In this document: positions 1 through 11,398 of the stretch, piece by piece
Numbering within the stretch: the stretch's first letter is position 1
Layout: each line of letters begins with the position of its first letter
NCBI GenBank assembly: GCA_018105865.1
Contig: CM030862.1
Coordinates: 5,543,144-5,607,143 of the forward strand
Source: Metaphire vulgaris
Lineage: Eukaryota > Annelida > Clitellata > Crassiclitellata > Megascolecidae
Direction: 5' to 3'
Length of the DNA: 64,000 nucleotides
Made by a program: the position numbers and the translations under genes
Notes under the pieces: model-generated
What the model saw: only the letters and a program-made list of their open reading frames with translations
Databases searched by the model: none
Told to the model about the DNA's origin: nothing

Positions 1-1190
1 TGGTCTGAAACCAGCTTGTTCTGGTGCGATTTCATTCTCCAATTTGTTCTGGATTCTGTCTAAAATGATTCTAAGAAGAACTTTGCTAGCATGGGAGACT
101 AATGCGATCGTCCTGTAATTGCTGCATTGTAATGGATCTCCTTTTTTAGGAGTGGTACAAAGGTCGATTTAGTCCAATCATCTGGCCAGACTCCTGTGTT
201 CCATATCTCCACACAGATTTTATGCATTATATCCATGGCAGGCTCACCTCCATATTTTATTAGTTCTATTGGAATTTGATCTGGTCCAGTGGCTTTTCCA
301 TTGGCTAGTTTCATGACTACTTTTATAGTTTCATCTTTAATCGGGGTTGGTTCAAGTTCTTGTTTAGAAATTTGGGTACTTTTTGTGCTCTCATCATTAT
401 ATAATTCGGTACAGTATTCTTTCCATCTGCCGAGGATTTCTTCAGAATTAGTTATAATCTTGCCGTTGTTATTTTTGATGGCCGCTGTGCATGGGGTGAA
501 TTTTCTAGTGATATGTTTAACCGTTTGATAGACTGGCCTTAGATTGCCTCTAATAGCATTTTCTTCTATGATTGAACATAGGTCGTTCAATTCCTACTCT
601 TTGTCTCTTCTTAGCATTTGCTAAGTCTTCTTTTTCAAGCTATTAAATTCCTCAGGATTTTTAAATTTTGTCTCACGTTTCCTTTCTTTCCAATCTTGAA
701 TCGTTCGCAAGGAAACTTAAAACTCATTTCTTCGAGACATCGTATTAGTGTAAAGCGCTCTAGCCTTTGACTTTTCGTTCATGTTTTTGCGCTATATAAA
801 TTGACTTTTTAACCTAACCTAACCTAACCTAACCTTTCTATCAGTTGGAAAGTTTCTTCTGAGATCCAATGTTTTTTCTTCATTTTGTCTTTGTTGAGTG
901 TTATTTTTGCAGCTTTAGTTATAGTTTCTTTCATGTTACCCCATAATTCTTCTGGAGTTTTATCTTCGTCTATCAGTTGCAGTGCTTCAAATCTATTTTT
1001 GATCTCAAGTTCATATTTGGTTCTGTTGGTTTCATTATTTTACTTTGTGATGTCGATGGAAATGTCGTTTCTTTTCTGCTGTCTTTTGAAGCAAAGAGTG
1101 CTGGATGATTGTAGTAAATTATGATCACTGTCACAGTCAGCCCCTGGCAGTGTACGAGCATTGTTGATTATTTGTCTCCGTTTTTTGGAA
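1..1190 (-). mobile_element. RTE-like non-LTR retrotransposon fragment (linker and start of reverse transcriptase)
   Basis: Read on the minus strand, 1190-840 and 715-1 give a broken but recognisable polyprotein. The linker has ELKNRFEALQ- and DEDKTPEELW-like segments, followed by GKATGPDQIPIELIKYGG and VLLRIILDRIQ/EQAGF-like reverse-transcriptase start motifs, typical of RTE/BovB-type elements. The reading frame is broken around 600 and 150. A LINE 3' end (716-835) is inserted in it. The element runs off the left edge, so the catalytic part is outside the window. The same family appears in sense at 38900-40215. Confidence 0.8.
716..835 (+). mobile_element. LINE 3' end with (AACCT)n tail, nested
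   Basis: A LKTHFFETSY-stop peptide (C-terminus of CR1/L2-like LINEs) is followed by a short 3' UTR ending GCGCTATATAAATTGAC and five AACCT units (811-835). It interrupts the RTE-like linker on the opposite strand. Confidence 0.6.
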
Positions 1191-1195
1191 CTAAT

Positions 1196-1203
1196 ACGTA
1201 AGA

Positions 1204-1237
<34 letters not shown>

Positions 1238-1266
1238 CAGCGTTCTTATATAGCACCTCTTCAGTC
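1196..1266 (-). mobile_element. LINE 3' end with (ACTT)n tail, minus strand
   Basis: On the minus strand the sequence reads GAGGTGCTATATAAGAACGC and then a run of ACTT units (AAGT at 1201-1237 on +). This is the common LINE 3' motif of this window. The piggyBac-like element at 1271 is inserted at its TTAA. Confidence 0.5.
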
Positions 1267-1270
1267 TTAA

Positions 1271-2289
1271 CCTTTTAAAGGGGGAATTAAATTTTTAAAG
1301 TCATCTTGTGTCGGGGGAATTAATTTTTGGAAAAGGTGTTTGTATGAAAACGTGAACATATACGTTATAAACTTACTAAATTTCAGGCTATATAGAAACT
1401 AGAAAGATGCGGTTTGCACCGTTGTTGAGCATTTTATTGCTCTTTCTATCCATCCGTGCCAAAAGAAAAAAGTTGGGGGTAACGACCACTCTACACCCCA
1501 AAATCGGACCCCTCCCCAACATTTTGTTCAAATTTTGATCAAAGGTCAATAGCAAAACGTCTTCAGCGGTAAACCCCCAAATGTGAGCAATAGAGTTCTA
1601 GAGGAGTGTAATTGGAACAGAATGGTGCAAAAATTTTGAAGATCGGACCATATTTGGGGTAATTATGGAGTTTCATACCCAAGTACCAATTGCTTGCTGA
1701 AATGACAATTACGCGAACGGATTTTCAATGTGAAAAACCGAACAACTCGGTATATTTCAGGCTATATAGAAGCTAGAAAGATGCAGTTTGCACCATTGTT
1801 GAGCATTTTTAATGGGCTTTCGAACCATCCGTGCAAAAAAATGTTGGGGGGTAGGGTCCACTCTACACCCCAAAATCGGACCATCTCCGACAAAAAATTT
1901 TCAAAGCTCAGTATAAAAAAATTTTCAGTGGTGACCCCCCAACTGTGAGCGGGAAAGTTGTTGGGAGGTGTAATTGGAACAGAATAGTGCAAAAATTTTG
2001 AAGATCAGACCATATTTGGCGTAGTTATGGCCATTCTAGCCTCTGGCTGAAGATTTTTCCTATACATTTTCCAGCCTTGGTCAGTCTACAGATATAGTCA
2101 GTATTATCGAAAACAGTGCTGCCACCTATCGAATGGATGTGAGCTAACTCGGTTGCCACGTTGGATTTTTGAAAATCGTGCAGGTCCGCAGTACGCAGTC
2201 GCTTATATAGCGCGCCGTTTATAGACGGCTAACCCCATTTGGTCAAAGTTTTCCGCCGCCGTCTTAAAACGGCTAACCCGAGGAAAAGG
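1271..2289 (+). mobile_element. piggyBac-like non-autonomous element, copy A
   Basis: It starts after TTAA (1267-1270) and ends before CTAA (2290-2293), a one-base decayed TTAA. Its ends are CCTTTTAAAGGGGG and the complement CCTTTTCCTCGGG. Inside are two tandem units of about 370 bp, each beginning near a TTTCAGGCTATATAGAA motif (1382 and 1755). No transposase is present. Four other copies are at 33.9-34.9, 40.3-41.3, 57.1-58.2 and 61.6-62.5 kb. Superfamily is inferred from the TTAA target and CCC...GGG ends. Confidence 0.7.
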
Positions 2290-2317
2290 CTAACCTTTTC
2301 CTCGGGTTAGCCGTTTT
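2266..2317. repeat. Perfect 24-bp inverted repeat with CTAA spacer
   Basis: Two perfect 24-bp arms (2266-2289 and 2294-2317, core GGCTAACCCGAGG) flank CTAA. The left arm is the terminal 24 bp of piggyBac-like copy A. The right arm repeats it inverted and then diverges, as if two element ends share one target site. Confidence 0.9.
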
Positions 2318-2359
2318 CTATAATTATAGATAATCGATAAAGTTATTGTACAATGTTCC

Positions 2360-3620
2360 GTTCTTTTCACAGAATTTTTCTGCTAGTTGTCTCATCACAG
2401 ACAATTGATTATGTTGTACCTCTGCTTGCTGTGGATCCAGCCTGTTCTTCTACTTTAATTTCTTCTACATACTTTTAAACTTTTTTTATAATTCCTGTAT
2501 ATATCTTTTCAGGTGTTCATAATAGATTAATGGCATAATAATTGCTGAAGTAATTTCTATCATTTTTCTCATGTATTTTATAGGTATTAATATTGCTTTT
2601 TCCCATTTTCTGGGTACTTTTGTTCTTAGTATATTTTGTTACATAGTGTTTGTACTGTATTAACTGATGTCTCCCTTCTGGTCTTGGTCATTTCTGCTGT
2701 CATGTTGTCTGTTCTGGATGCTTTATTTCTTTTTAGATTTCTTTTTTCTTTCTCTGCTTTCTCTTGCATAAAATTTTCCATATTTTATCCTTTTCTGTTG
2801 CTGGTAATTCTTCTAGTACAGTGTTTCTCAAACTGGGTCCACAGTCCCATGAGGACCATAAATAGATTACTTACTGTAAAGTGTGACTTTCATCTTTGTC
2901 AGGACCATAAATAGATTACCTTTTTCACCCTCAAGAGATCTCACCAACCCCAACACAAAGTGCCCCCGATGGCTCTGCACCAACGCAACACACACTGTGG
3001 CTGATTCCATTTGAATTTAAATTTGATGACTAAGATTTATAATTTTCTGTTTAAATAATTGATTGACAAAAGAAGTAGCCTAATTTAAAATTCAAATTTT
3101 ATAAGGTCCACGAGTCATCACAAAAATTTCTAAGGGACCACCACACAAGAAATCCTAAAAAGCCTGAGAACTGCTGTTCTAGTACTACTTTGTCCACATG
3201 ATTTTGTACACTGTACAGGTCTGTAAAATATTTTTTCTATCTGTTCAGTACTTCATCCTCATTTTCTAGGATATATCCTTTCTTATCCCTGACATTCATT
3301 ATTGTATTTGTAATGTGTCTGAATGTTTCATTTAGCATTTATAATATCATCCTAGACTTTTGTCTTCTGTTATGTTTTTCTATTTCTTTGCATTTGTTTC
3401 TTATCCATGTTTCCTTGCAGTGTTTTGATTGTTGTTTTATTTCCCTAGAAAGTCTGTAATATTTAATTTTATTTGCTTTTGTGCCTTGCAGGTCTTTAGT
3501 GCTTGTCTCTTGTCACTCATATCTAGTATTTCTCTGTTAACCGCATTGCTTTCTTTGTCTTTTTTCATCCATTGGTTTCTTTTACAGATTCTGTGTACCT
3601 GTTCCTGATGTTGCAATATG
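2360..3620 (-). mobile_element. Degenerate LINE (linker and N-terminal reverse transcriptase)
   Basis: On the minus strand, pieces such as SIVNTVYK-, EEQAG- and QLAEKFWEKN-like motifs can be pieced together between many stops. These mark the start of a LINE reverse transcriptase; the upstream linker lies at 3600-3190. It is old and heavily mutated and is split by the hAT MITE at 2819-3176. Clade uncertain, RTE-like or related. Confidence 0.5.
2819..3176. mobile_element. hAT-type MITE (358 bp) with 8-bp TSD
   Basis: It is flanked by a perfect 8-bp duplication TTCTAGTA (2811-2818 and 3177-3184). The ends are CAGTGTTTCTCAAACTG and the inverted AGCCTGAGAACTGCTG. No coding capacity. Eight-base duplications and CAG...CTG ends are typical of hAT elements. 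Confidence 0.85.
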
Positions 3621-3864
3621 ATGATATGCTATAATTGTATTCTAAGTGTTTCAGTAAGATTAGACTATTAGACATTTTGAATTTTCTCAGTCTTTCTGAC
3701 AAAGGAGAACTCAAAGTATACATTTTAAAATGTAATACTTATTCTATATTCTATAATCTATATGTGCATTGCATTGATGCTAATGTGTTAACTACATGCA
3801 TGTATATTCTAGTTTCTTCTAGCATTCAAATTGCTTTTGAAGACATTCATGTCATTAGCTGATA

Positions 3865-3990
3865 AGTAAAATAGTAAGTAAGATCTTGTAAATTTATATA
3901 GTGCTTTGAAAAGCAGTGCTGTAGTAGCTGCTTATTCTTAGACACTTAATCTTTAGTTAAAATGGCTATAATCAAGTCCTGGGGGTCAGC
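3865..3990 (-). mobile_element. LINE 3' UTR fragment, minus strand
   Basis: On the minus strand this reads GCCATTTTAACTAAAGATTA, AAGCAGCTACTAC, CTATATAAATTTACAAGATC and then ACTT-type repeats. It is clearly the same 3' UTR as the + copy at 56400-56535. Confidence 0.55.
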
Positions 3991-4077
3991 CAGGTGAGGG
4001 TCATTATTTCAAAATCATGTCTTTGAAAGTTCTTTATTGAGCATATCAGGACTATACAGTTGACCCTTGTTCTTTAG

Positions 4078-4327
4078 AAATGGATGTAACATGGGTGATG
4101 CATTTACGGAAGTTCCAATTGGACCCGGCTACGCATACTTTGCTGCTGTTAGTCTTTCACACAATGAAAATCTACGAGCAAACTTTGGTTCAACTCCTCT
4201 TCGCTATCCTTTGGAAGGATATTATCCTTTACAGTACATACCTGGTGCAGATGCTGCTAAAGCCCGTCTGCTGTTTACATATCTTGAGAAATTGGTATCT
4301 CTTATAGCAGATGTTGAAATGAACAAG
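4078..4327 (+). CDS. RNF123: RNF123/KPC1 E3 ubiquitin ligase, exon carrying the end of the SPRY domain (partial gene)
   Basis: First visible exon of an RNF123 (KPC1) homologue, with 83 complete codons. It contains RNGCNMGDAF, GPGYAYFAAVSLS, NFGSTPLRYPLEGYYPLQ and LLFTYLEKLVSL, which match the second half of the SPRY domain and the following helix. In known species RNF123 is a cytoplasmic RING E3 ligase that with KPC2/UBAC1 ubiquitinates CDK inhibitor p27Kip1 in G1; the SPRY is N-terminal and the RING C-terminal. The acceptor is TGTTCTTTAG|A, leaving one base to complete a codon; the donor is AAG|GTGAAT at phase 0. The upstream exons and promoter are left of the window, and the RING exons right of it. 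The gene spans at least 52.8 kb and all mobile elements here lie in its introns. Confidence 0.87.
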
Positions 4328-5472
4328 GTGAATAATAATTGTGCACTTTTATATAGCAACATATATAGGTAGTCAGTGGTATATATAAATGGTAATTGGA
4401 ATCCATACATGAGGGATAAGATCATTTTCAGAGATCATTCAGTGGGAAACGGCATGACAGAGTATGAATGAAGTCACTTAGATGTGTGTGTTTAAAATCT
4501 AGATTGAAAGTACTCACTTTGTTGATGATCTAGCAAACAGAGGAAGAAAGTTACAGATTTTTAAGCCTGCAAAAGCAAGTTCATCGTTGGTTCTAGGTAC
4601 ATTTAACAATTATAAACTGGATCTGATAGGAAAAATCATACGTGATTTTTGGATTCAGCACACCAAAATGCATAAGGATCACATGTTATCTTCATGTCAG
4701 CAAAATTGATGTAGACCAGTGTAATTATTCAGCAAATATTTTTTGTCGCTGATTTAGCTGATTTAGTTTGGGTTTCAAATACACCAGACAACCAGTCTTG
4801 AGTTTAATTTTCTGCTCTACAGGAAATCTATGTAAATTTGTAAGAACAGGATTTTTATTTATGTCTTTGAGGCCTGTGCTTATTAGATTTGATAAGCATT
4901 GTATAAAGATCTACAATAATAAAGTTAATTTTGTTGTATATTGACTGCTTATGGACTACTTTCTTATTTATTTTGGTATTTAGATGTGGAGTCTTTGGTT
5001 TGACTCTGTCTCTTCCGGTTTGAGTTTTTCTGAATATATAGACCTTTTGCGAGAATTAAATATTAAAATCAACCAAATCTTATCTTTTAATATAGCGCTG
5101 CGCTCCGAGCCTCTAACAATTGGTAACAAGAGCATTGGCAAGAGGGATCAGGAAAAGCTAAGCACAGGATATTGGATTCTACAAATATCTCAGATTCATA
5201 ATTGAGCAGATTTCCATTCTTGATTAACATGGCAGATGAGTGACATGGTCTCAACAAAAAAATGCTTACATGCTGTGGTCAGATTTGCTCTGATTCACTA
5301 AGAATTATGAAATTCAACAGAATTGATGTACCATATTTGAGCACATATAAAGTGTGCAATATAGACATTTTTTCATACTGTGCATTCCACTTGTGTGGTA
5401 TTTACAGAGGTGCACTATACCAAAACGTTTTTATAGAGAAGCACATTCAAGATATAAGCAGTGATGGGCAAC
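4328..5472 (+). other. Start of RNF123 intron, no recognised element
   Basis: AT-rich intronic sequence. I see no exon, RNA gene or clear repeat. The short open frames here have no recognisable motifs. Confidence 0.5.
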
Positions 5473-8400
5473 TATTCTATTCTATTCTATTCTTTATGAC
5501 AATTTGAATAGCACAGTAACATAGCAAAGGCCAAAGTCAAGAGCGCTTTACATGGAACAATTGAACGAGATATTAAAAAGGTGCTTCTTGAGTTTAATGG
5601 CAAACGACTAGAAGGAGGTGATGGTGGTCACTGAGTCTGGGAGCGAGTGCCATAACAGAGGATTGCCTCGAGTGACGGATCTCTCTCCGACCTTCACAGT
5701 CTTAGGCGGAGGGGGAACACACAGTACAGGTCGCGTGCTTGATCTCAACTGAAGGCGTCGGTTGGTCATCGTCGGTCTACACACTAGGGCTGATAAGTAC
5801 TCCGGGGAGGTGGGGTCGTGAAGAGCACGAAAAGTCATCCAACATCGTTTGAAGACGATGCGCTCCGGAATCCGGAGCCAGTGGAGCTTATCCTTGAGTA
5901 GTGGGGTCACGTGGTCATGTCACCTGATGCCGAAAATCAGCCAAACAGACGCGTTCAGGACCGATTGCAGGCAAGCCAGCTGGTAGTCAGGAAGGCCCAG
6001 GAAGACGCTGTTGCAGTAATCCGTTCGCGAAAGGATTAACCTGCATACGAGGTGAATCGCTGCCGATGTTGAAATATAGTAATGGATATCTAGGATCTTC
6101 CAGAGCTGATTGAAGCACGCTCGAGTTACATTGTTGAAGTGGCCAACGAATGACAGTGAGTCGTCCTGGAGGATGCCTAGTAGACTCGCCTCAGTGGATG
6201 GGACAATATCGACGTCACCAATTGAGAATAGTGTATGGCTTATTAGATGATTCCTCCTTGGTGTACTGATCCAAAGGATCTCGGTCTTGCCGGGGTTTAG
6301 TCCAAGACGATTGGCTGCTGTCCACTGCTTGATTTCCTGAATGCAGTCCATAAAGCGAGTCCGCAGTCGTTCGGTGTCCGAAGGTAGGCAGGAGGAGTAG
6401 ACTTGGCCGTCGTCGGCGTACGCATGCGAGGTGAGACCGAAGGAGTCCACAATTCAACCGACATCCGCTACGTAGAGTACGAAGAGTAGCGGACCTAGGG
6501 CTGATCCCTGAGACACCCCGCAGCGTACAGGATGCGAGGCAGATAAGGTACCCTCCCAACTGACCGACTGCGATCTCTCCCAGAGGTGATCGCCAAGCCA
6601 GGATAGAGCTTGACCTTTGACCCCATAGGAGAGTTCAAGGCGACGGGTGGGAATAGCGTGGTCAACCGTGTCGAATGCAGCGGAGAGGTCAAGATAACAG
6701 AGAAGGGCTTCTCTGTTGGCTATTGCGTCGACGATGTAATTGAAGATCCTCAGGAGGGCTGTTTCAGTAGAATGGCCCTCCCGATAGGCCGACTGGTGAC
6801 TCGTCATGAGTCCATTCTGAACCAGGTGCGCGACAAGTTGCCTGTTCACCATCCTCTCGATTAACTTCAACAGAAACGGGAGGTTGGCGACCGGGCGGAA
6901 ATTTGTGACATCGGTTTGGTCCAGGTCTGACCGCTTGAGATGCGGGCGGATGATAGCGTGTTTCCATGACTGTGGAAACTCGCCTCTCACTAGGGACGCA
7001 GACAGTAGCGTCATCAGGAACAGAGCTAGTGTATCTATAGAATCCTTCAGGAGCCACATTGGCAGTGGGTCCGATGGACACTGTTTGTTTGGTGACGACC
7101 TCATGCACTCTATAACGTCTGCTACCGTTGGCGCCGAGAACTCTGATAAAGAAGGTCCGGTGTGTATGTGAAACATGGCAGGACCCGCATCTGCCGTTCG
7201 GTCACGGATGTCTGTGACTTTCCTGTCAATAAATGAGTGATAATCCTCAGAGGAGAAGGTAGAGGATGTACGAGAAGACTTGTCGCTTTTGCCAAGCAGA
7301 CAGCCCAGGTGTTTCCATGTCAGCCTGGTATCAGAGTAGGCAGAATCCAGCGCTTGCTGCCAGTATTGGCGACCTTTGGATATTACTAGTTGTCCGCTTG
7401 CTTTTAGAGCCGTATGCCAAGAGGACAGTGTGTCCGATTCTGCGCTTGTTCCTTTCTTCTTACAGTAAGCCCTCTCTAGCCGGCATGCTTGCTGTCGGGC
7501 CTTCCTACAGGCTCCATCATAGAATGGCCTATGCAACCGAGGGCCACCGACAGCTCCGTCACTGGTGCAAGATCGTCTAGGATGCTGGTAAGAACGGACT
7601 GATATCGGAGCGCTAAGACAGTTACAGTATTGCTAAGATTGGACGGCTGAGAAAGTGGCGACCACTCGAGGCGCTCAATAAACTGATCCAGCCTGAAGTG
7701 CTTCCAACTTCTCCTTAATTTCTTTGAATACACAGGGCATGGGCAAGCGACAGGTAGCGACCAGTGAAGCTGTTTATGATCGGACAGCCCAGACTCGACG
7801 ATGGTAACATCATCCGGAGCACTGTCATCCGAAGTTATCACGACGTCCAGGAGGCCGCCGTGGTTGTGCGTCAATTCGTGAACGAGTTGCCGCAGATTAA
7901 AAGCGCAAATGAGCTGCTCGAATTTTTGGCTATCCGTGTTTGTAGGGCGCTCGAGATGAATGTTAATGTCCCCTGCAATCAGTAACGCACAGTTAAAAGT
8001 AACTAGCGACTCCAGCAGGGCTGATAGTTCGGTAAAGAACTGTTCGCAGACCCGTTGCGAACCTGGTCGATAAATAGCAACGATGATAAACGATGCATAG
8101 CTGCTCCTGATACGACAACAGAGGTGTCCGAATGACTTTGGTTTCAGTTTGGTGTCGATCTTGGCAACGATAGCCTGGCTTGAAAATGACCGCCAATCCC
8201 CCGTGGTTGACGAAATTAGCGCTGTCTGATTTAGCGCTCGGCGGTAGAGCCCGAGCGGCCTCGATTACATTAAAGCCCATGCCTCAAAGTCTTCTGATGG
8301 CGACACTGTCTGTGTCCTGGTGCCAGGTTTCAGCGAGAATGAGAACATTCAACTGAAACTTGTCGAAGAGGTCCGGAACATTGTCCAGTTTATTATTTAC

Positions 8401-9000
8401 GGACTGAATGTTCAGTAATCCGGCTCTGAACGGTCGAACTGGGGGCTTGGCATGGCGCTCGATTCTCGGATGCACTAGTAAGGACGGCAGACGGTTCCTC
8501 AATCGGAGTATTAGTGATTGCGGATGACGGAGGTATGATATCACAGAGCTGGGTCTCTGTAACCATCGGCCAGCCCTGCATCTGCGACCCTTCATCCGCC
8601 GAGAAGGTTGGACGAAAAGGTGGCCAAGCCGCCGGCGTGTAGATGCAGGAGGACGACCACCTCTTTCGAACCCGTAATCGAGGATCTTGGCGCGCGTGTA
8701 GGTTAGAACCGCCATTGTTGAGGCGCCAAAATTGCATTAAATAATAATGTGCTAATAAGATCCCTCTGGCGACTGACGTGAACGAACGCTACAATGGCGG
8801 CCAGGTACAGGTATGATTGATTGCTAGCATTCGAAGTCGAAAAAGTGGCTCCTGCCGTCGACGCCGAATTCGCCACCGGTTAAGTAGATGGGAGATGGAC
8901 GAGACGATAGAATGGTAGAATATGTCTAAGAGTACCACAAAATATTCGAGAAGACGCAAGAGAAGGCACAACTATCAGGCCGGTACAAACACCTGCGGGC
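5473..9000 (-). mobile_element. Nearly full-length L2/CR1-like LINE
   Basis: Read 9000 to 5473. The endonuclease starts near 8430 (GLLNIQSVNNKLDNVPDLF, then LILAETWH) and has the SDHKQLHW catalytic-type motif near 7790. The reverse transcriptase runs 7536-5600. It includes NKQCPSDPLP, YREGHSTETALLRI, LDLSAAFDTVDHA (first catalytic Asp) and SHAYADDGQVYSS (catalytic Asp pair). The C-terminus reads VGERSVTRGNPLLWHSLPDS. Frameshifts occur near 8280, 7990, 7480, 6450 and 5920, so it is dead. The GC-rich 8740-9000 portion is probably 5' UTR or ORF1. It ends in a short (AATAG)n tail (5473-5494). Confidence 0.88.
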
Positions 9001-9337
9001 AGCTAGAATCAGCGCCCTTAGCAACTAGTTAACTAATTAGTTACTAACTAAAAGTTCAACTATTTTTTTAGTTATCTTCATAGTTAATTAAATATAAATA
9101 GTTTAGTTAAAATGCTAGTTTAACTGAAAAATTGTAGTTAATAACTAAATAGTTTAACTAAAACTTTTTAGTTGGTGCCCCAAATTCTCAATAACAGTCC
9201 CTTTTCAATCTATTCTTTTCTGGGTCATTTTTTCCAAACAAACTTGACAAACTTGTGTTCCTGCAGTCTAGACTAAGACTTAAATATTAAATAGACAATA
9301 ATTAATTATTTCAATGGTTCATTGACTGATATGTTCA

Positions 9338-9401
<64 letters not shown>

Positions 9402-9690
9402 AACTTTTCAGGGCACATAATGGAACTAATGCGCCTCGGCTTATAAATTGAACAGACATGTTTTTAATGATGTTACAAAAGTTGAGCGGGTGAGTGATTC
9501 GTCTCTGAGATATGGAGGCAGAGAATTCCATAGTGCAGGACTGTTTACACAAAAAAACCGATCTCCGATTTAAGTTCTCGTGTGTGGCATTGAGAGGAGA
9601 CATGTAGAAAGCGATCGTGTGCTGATCAGATGGTTTCGGTTTGTGTCACGTATAGTAGTTTGCAATCCCGGATGAGGTATTCCGGTGCTA
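9338..9690 (-). mobile_element. LINE C-terminus and 3' end, (GAT)n tail
   Basis: On the minus strand, C-terminal LINE-like peptide pieces (MEFSASISQRRITHPLNF, KTCLFNL-like) precede a tail of GAT/TGA triplets, seen on + as (ATC)n at 9341-9401. It is nested in the hAT-like element 9010-9901. Confidence 0.5.
9341..9401. repeat. (ATC)n microsatellite
   Basis: About 20 uninterrupted ATC triplets, best explained as the tail of the minus-strand LINE fragment beside it. Confidence 0.95.
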
Positions 9691-10130
9691 GCATAATTAC
9701 GAGCATAGTCTATGTTTTCATAAACACATACCTGATACCTAGGAAATAGTTATAAAATTAGTTGCAAATAGTTTAACTATATTTTTTTAGTTTAGTTAAC
9801 TATTTTAGAAAGTTAGTTTGCAACTAAAAGTTCAACTACTTATTTCTAGTTTAAATTTAGTTATAGTTTAACTAATGTTTTTAGTTAGTTGCCCATCACT
9901 GGATCTAAGCTCCCCTAACCTGATAACGAACTTATCTGAAGGTTAAGCCTTAAAACGACTCTAACCCTAGAATGAACTCGTCTGACGACAATTTCTTAAA
10001 ACTCTCCTTACCCTAGAATTAACTCATCCAGTTGTTTTGAAATCAAAAGCTCAAGTGAACACAATAATAATAATACAATATGCACATAAAAGTCGTCTTG
10101 ATATTAATAATAATTATTATTATCAAGGCG

Positions 10131-10414
10131 GGAAGTTAGTAGAGTGGTAACAGCGTTGGACAATGGAGCAGAAGGTCGCGGGTTCAACTCCCGCGGGAGC
10201 CCTAAGGTCGACTCAGCCTTCTTTCGCCATCTGGCGATGGCAAATGAGTAGCGGATTAATCCGCGAAGTAAACAGGCGCGTTGCATGAGAACACTGGCCC
10301 CGTATCATGTAACCTTGCACCAGTCGCCTGGCTGAGGGCCTTGGTAGTGGAGATCAGCGCCGCCCTATGAGCCTTGAGGTTAGCCTTGAGTGCTCGGGAA
10401 GGACTTTACTTTAC
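10131..10414 (+). mobile_element. tRNA-derived SINE with 16-bp target-site duplication
   Basis: The head is tRNA-like: A box TAGTAGAGTGG (10137-10147) and B box GGTTCAACTCC (10181-10191), 33 bp apart, as for an RNA polymerase III promoter. A tRNA-unrelated body follows and ends in CTTTACTTTAC. Both sides carry the same 16 bp, TATTATTATCAAGGCG (10115-10130 and 10415-10430). No intact cloverleaf with an acceptor stem can be drawn, so it is not a working tRNA gene. Confidence 0.85.
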
Positions 10415-10518
10415 TATTATTATCAAGGCGACTTTTATAATGCATCATTGCACTCTTTTAACAGGAATACATATGATAAAAAGAATGTCGATTGACGTTA
10501 TGCCCTATTCATATCCAC

Positions 10519-11398
10519 TAGAGATGTGCGGGTACAGCAAAATGCCTACCCGTACCCGTGAAAAAACTTTTTTACCCTACCCGCCGCTTAGCGCTATACC
10601 CTACCCGACTTGTACCCGTAAGCTGTGTACCCTACCCGTACCCGACATTGGTTGGAATTTGGAGTTTTTTGAAGTTGGACCCGTACCCGCGGGTGCGTGT
10701 ACAGTACAAGCCTACAAGGGCCTGTACACGGACCCGTGTACCCGTATCCGTTCCTAAGGACTATAGAGAGGCAACAATGAAATAGTAATAGTAAAATAAA
10801 TTCTAGTACTTATGAATCAGGATAATCCACTTGGCAAATAGTAGGCCCGGGTTCTGAAGTCTGGAGTCTGGACTACTGGTTGGTAACATTGTGTAATACA
10901 ACTAGACAGCTAGCCCAAGCCTACATGAATGTCGGACATGGATTAGAACTTCTAGAAGACTCGATGGGCTTGTTTAAAATATTTAGTAGATATAGTTTAG
11001 CTATGAGCAGGCATTAGAGCTCAAGTTAAACAACAAAACTTTACCAGAAGAACTTTCTTGGTCGAGGAGTCCTTGGAGGAGTCAGAGGACGCCATTATAG
11101 ATTTATTACTGATGATGTCAGATGATGTCATCTGTATTTCCTTTATGTTTTCAGTAAGTAAAATGCATGCTGTCTGACAAACTGAACCCGATATACAAGT
11201 TACACTAATACACTTTACTCAATATTATTTTTCTATTACTGCATTGCTAATTTGCTATAGTAGTGAGAAATGAAAATATAATTTTTTGGGTAAAAACGGG
11301 TATACCCGTACCCGTAGCCGCTATAAACAAATCCGTAGCGCTATACTCGGGTACGGGTAGGGTATACCAGCGGGTACGGGTATACCCGCACATCCCTA
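10519..11398. mobile_element. hAT-type non-autonomous element with GGGTACGGGTA subterminal repeats
   Basis: The ends are TAGAGATGTGCGGGTA and, on the complement, TAGGGATGTGCGGGTA. Both subterminal regions are packed with ACCCGTACCC motifs in opposite orientation. The flanks ATATCCAC (10511-10518) and ATATCTAC (11399-11406) match in 7 of 8 bases. The 880-bp interior has no transposase. It resembles 55103-55967 in size and architecture. Confidence 0.8.

Larger units (their letters stand above)
9010..9901. mobile_element. hAT-like non-autonomous element with AT-rich subterminal repeats, containing a LINE 3' end
   Basis: The right end on the complement reads CAGTGATGGGCAACTAACT; the left end reads CAGCGCCCTTAGCAACTAG. 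About 150 bp inside each end is built of inverted AGTTTAACTA/TAGTTAAACT-type motifs. I could not find a convincing 8-bp duplication (GCTAGAAT versus GATCTAAG), so boundaries are approximate. The middle (9338-9690) is a minus-strand LINE 3' end. Confidence 0.6.

Noticed and set aside
1730..1948. Conserved small protein (MKNRTTRYISGYIEARK) also seen at 62219 (-)
   Set aside because: Both lie in the repeated unit of the piggyBac-like family; frames are not kept in copies B, C and D.
9319..9603. Open frame ending in a poly-Asp run
   Set aside because: The Asp run is the (ATC)n tract read on the minus strand, and the rest is a LINE 3' end out of frame.
10131..10205. Functional tRNA gene
   Set aside because: A and B boxes are present, but there is no matching acceptor stem, and a SINE body with flanking duplications follows.
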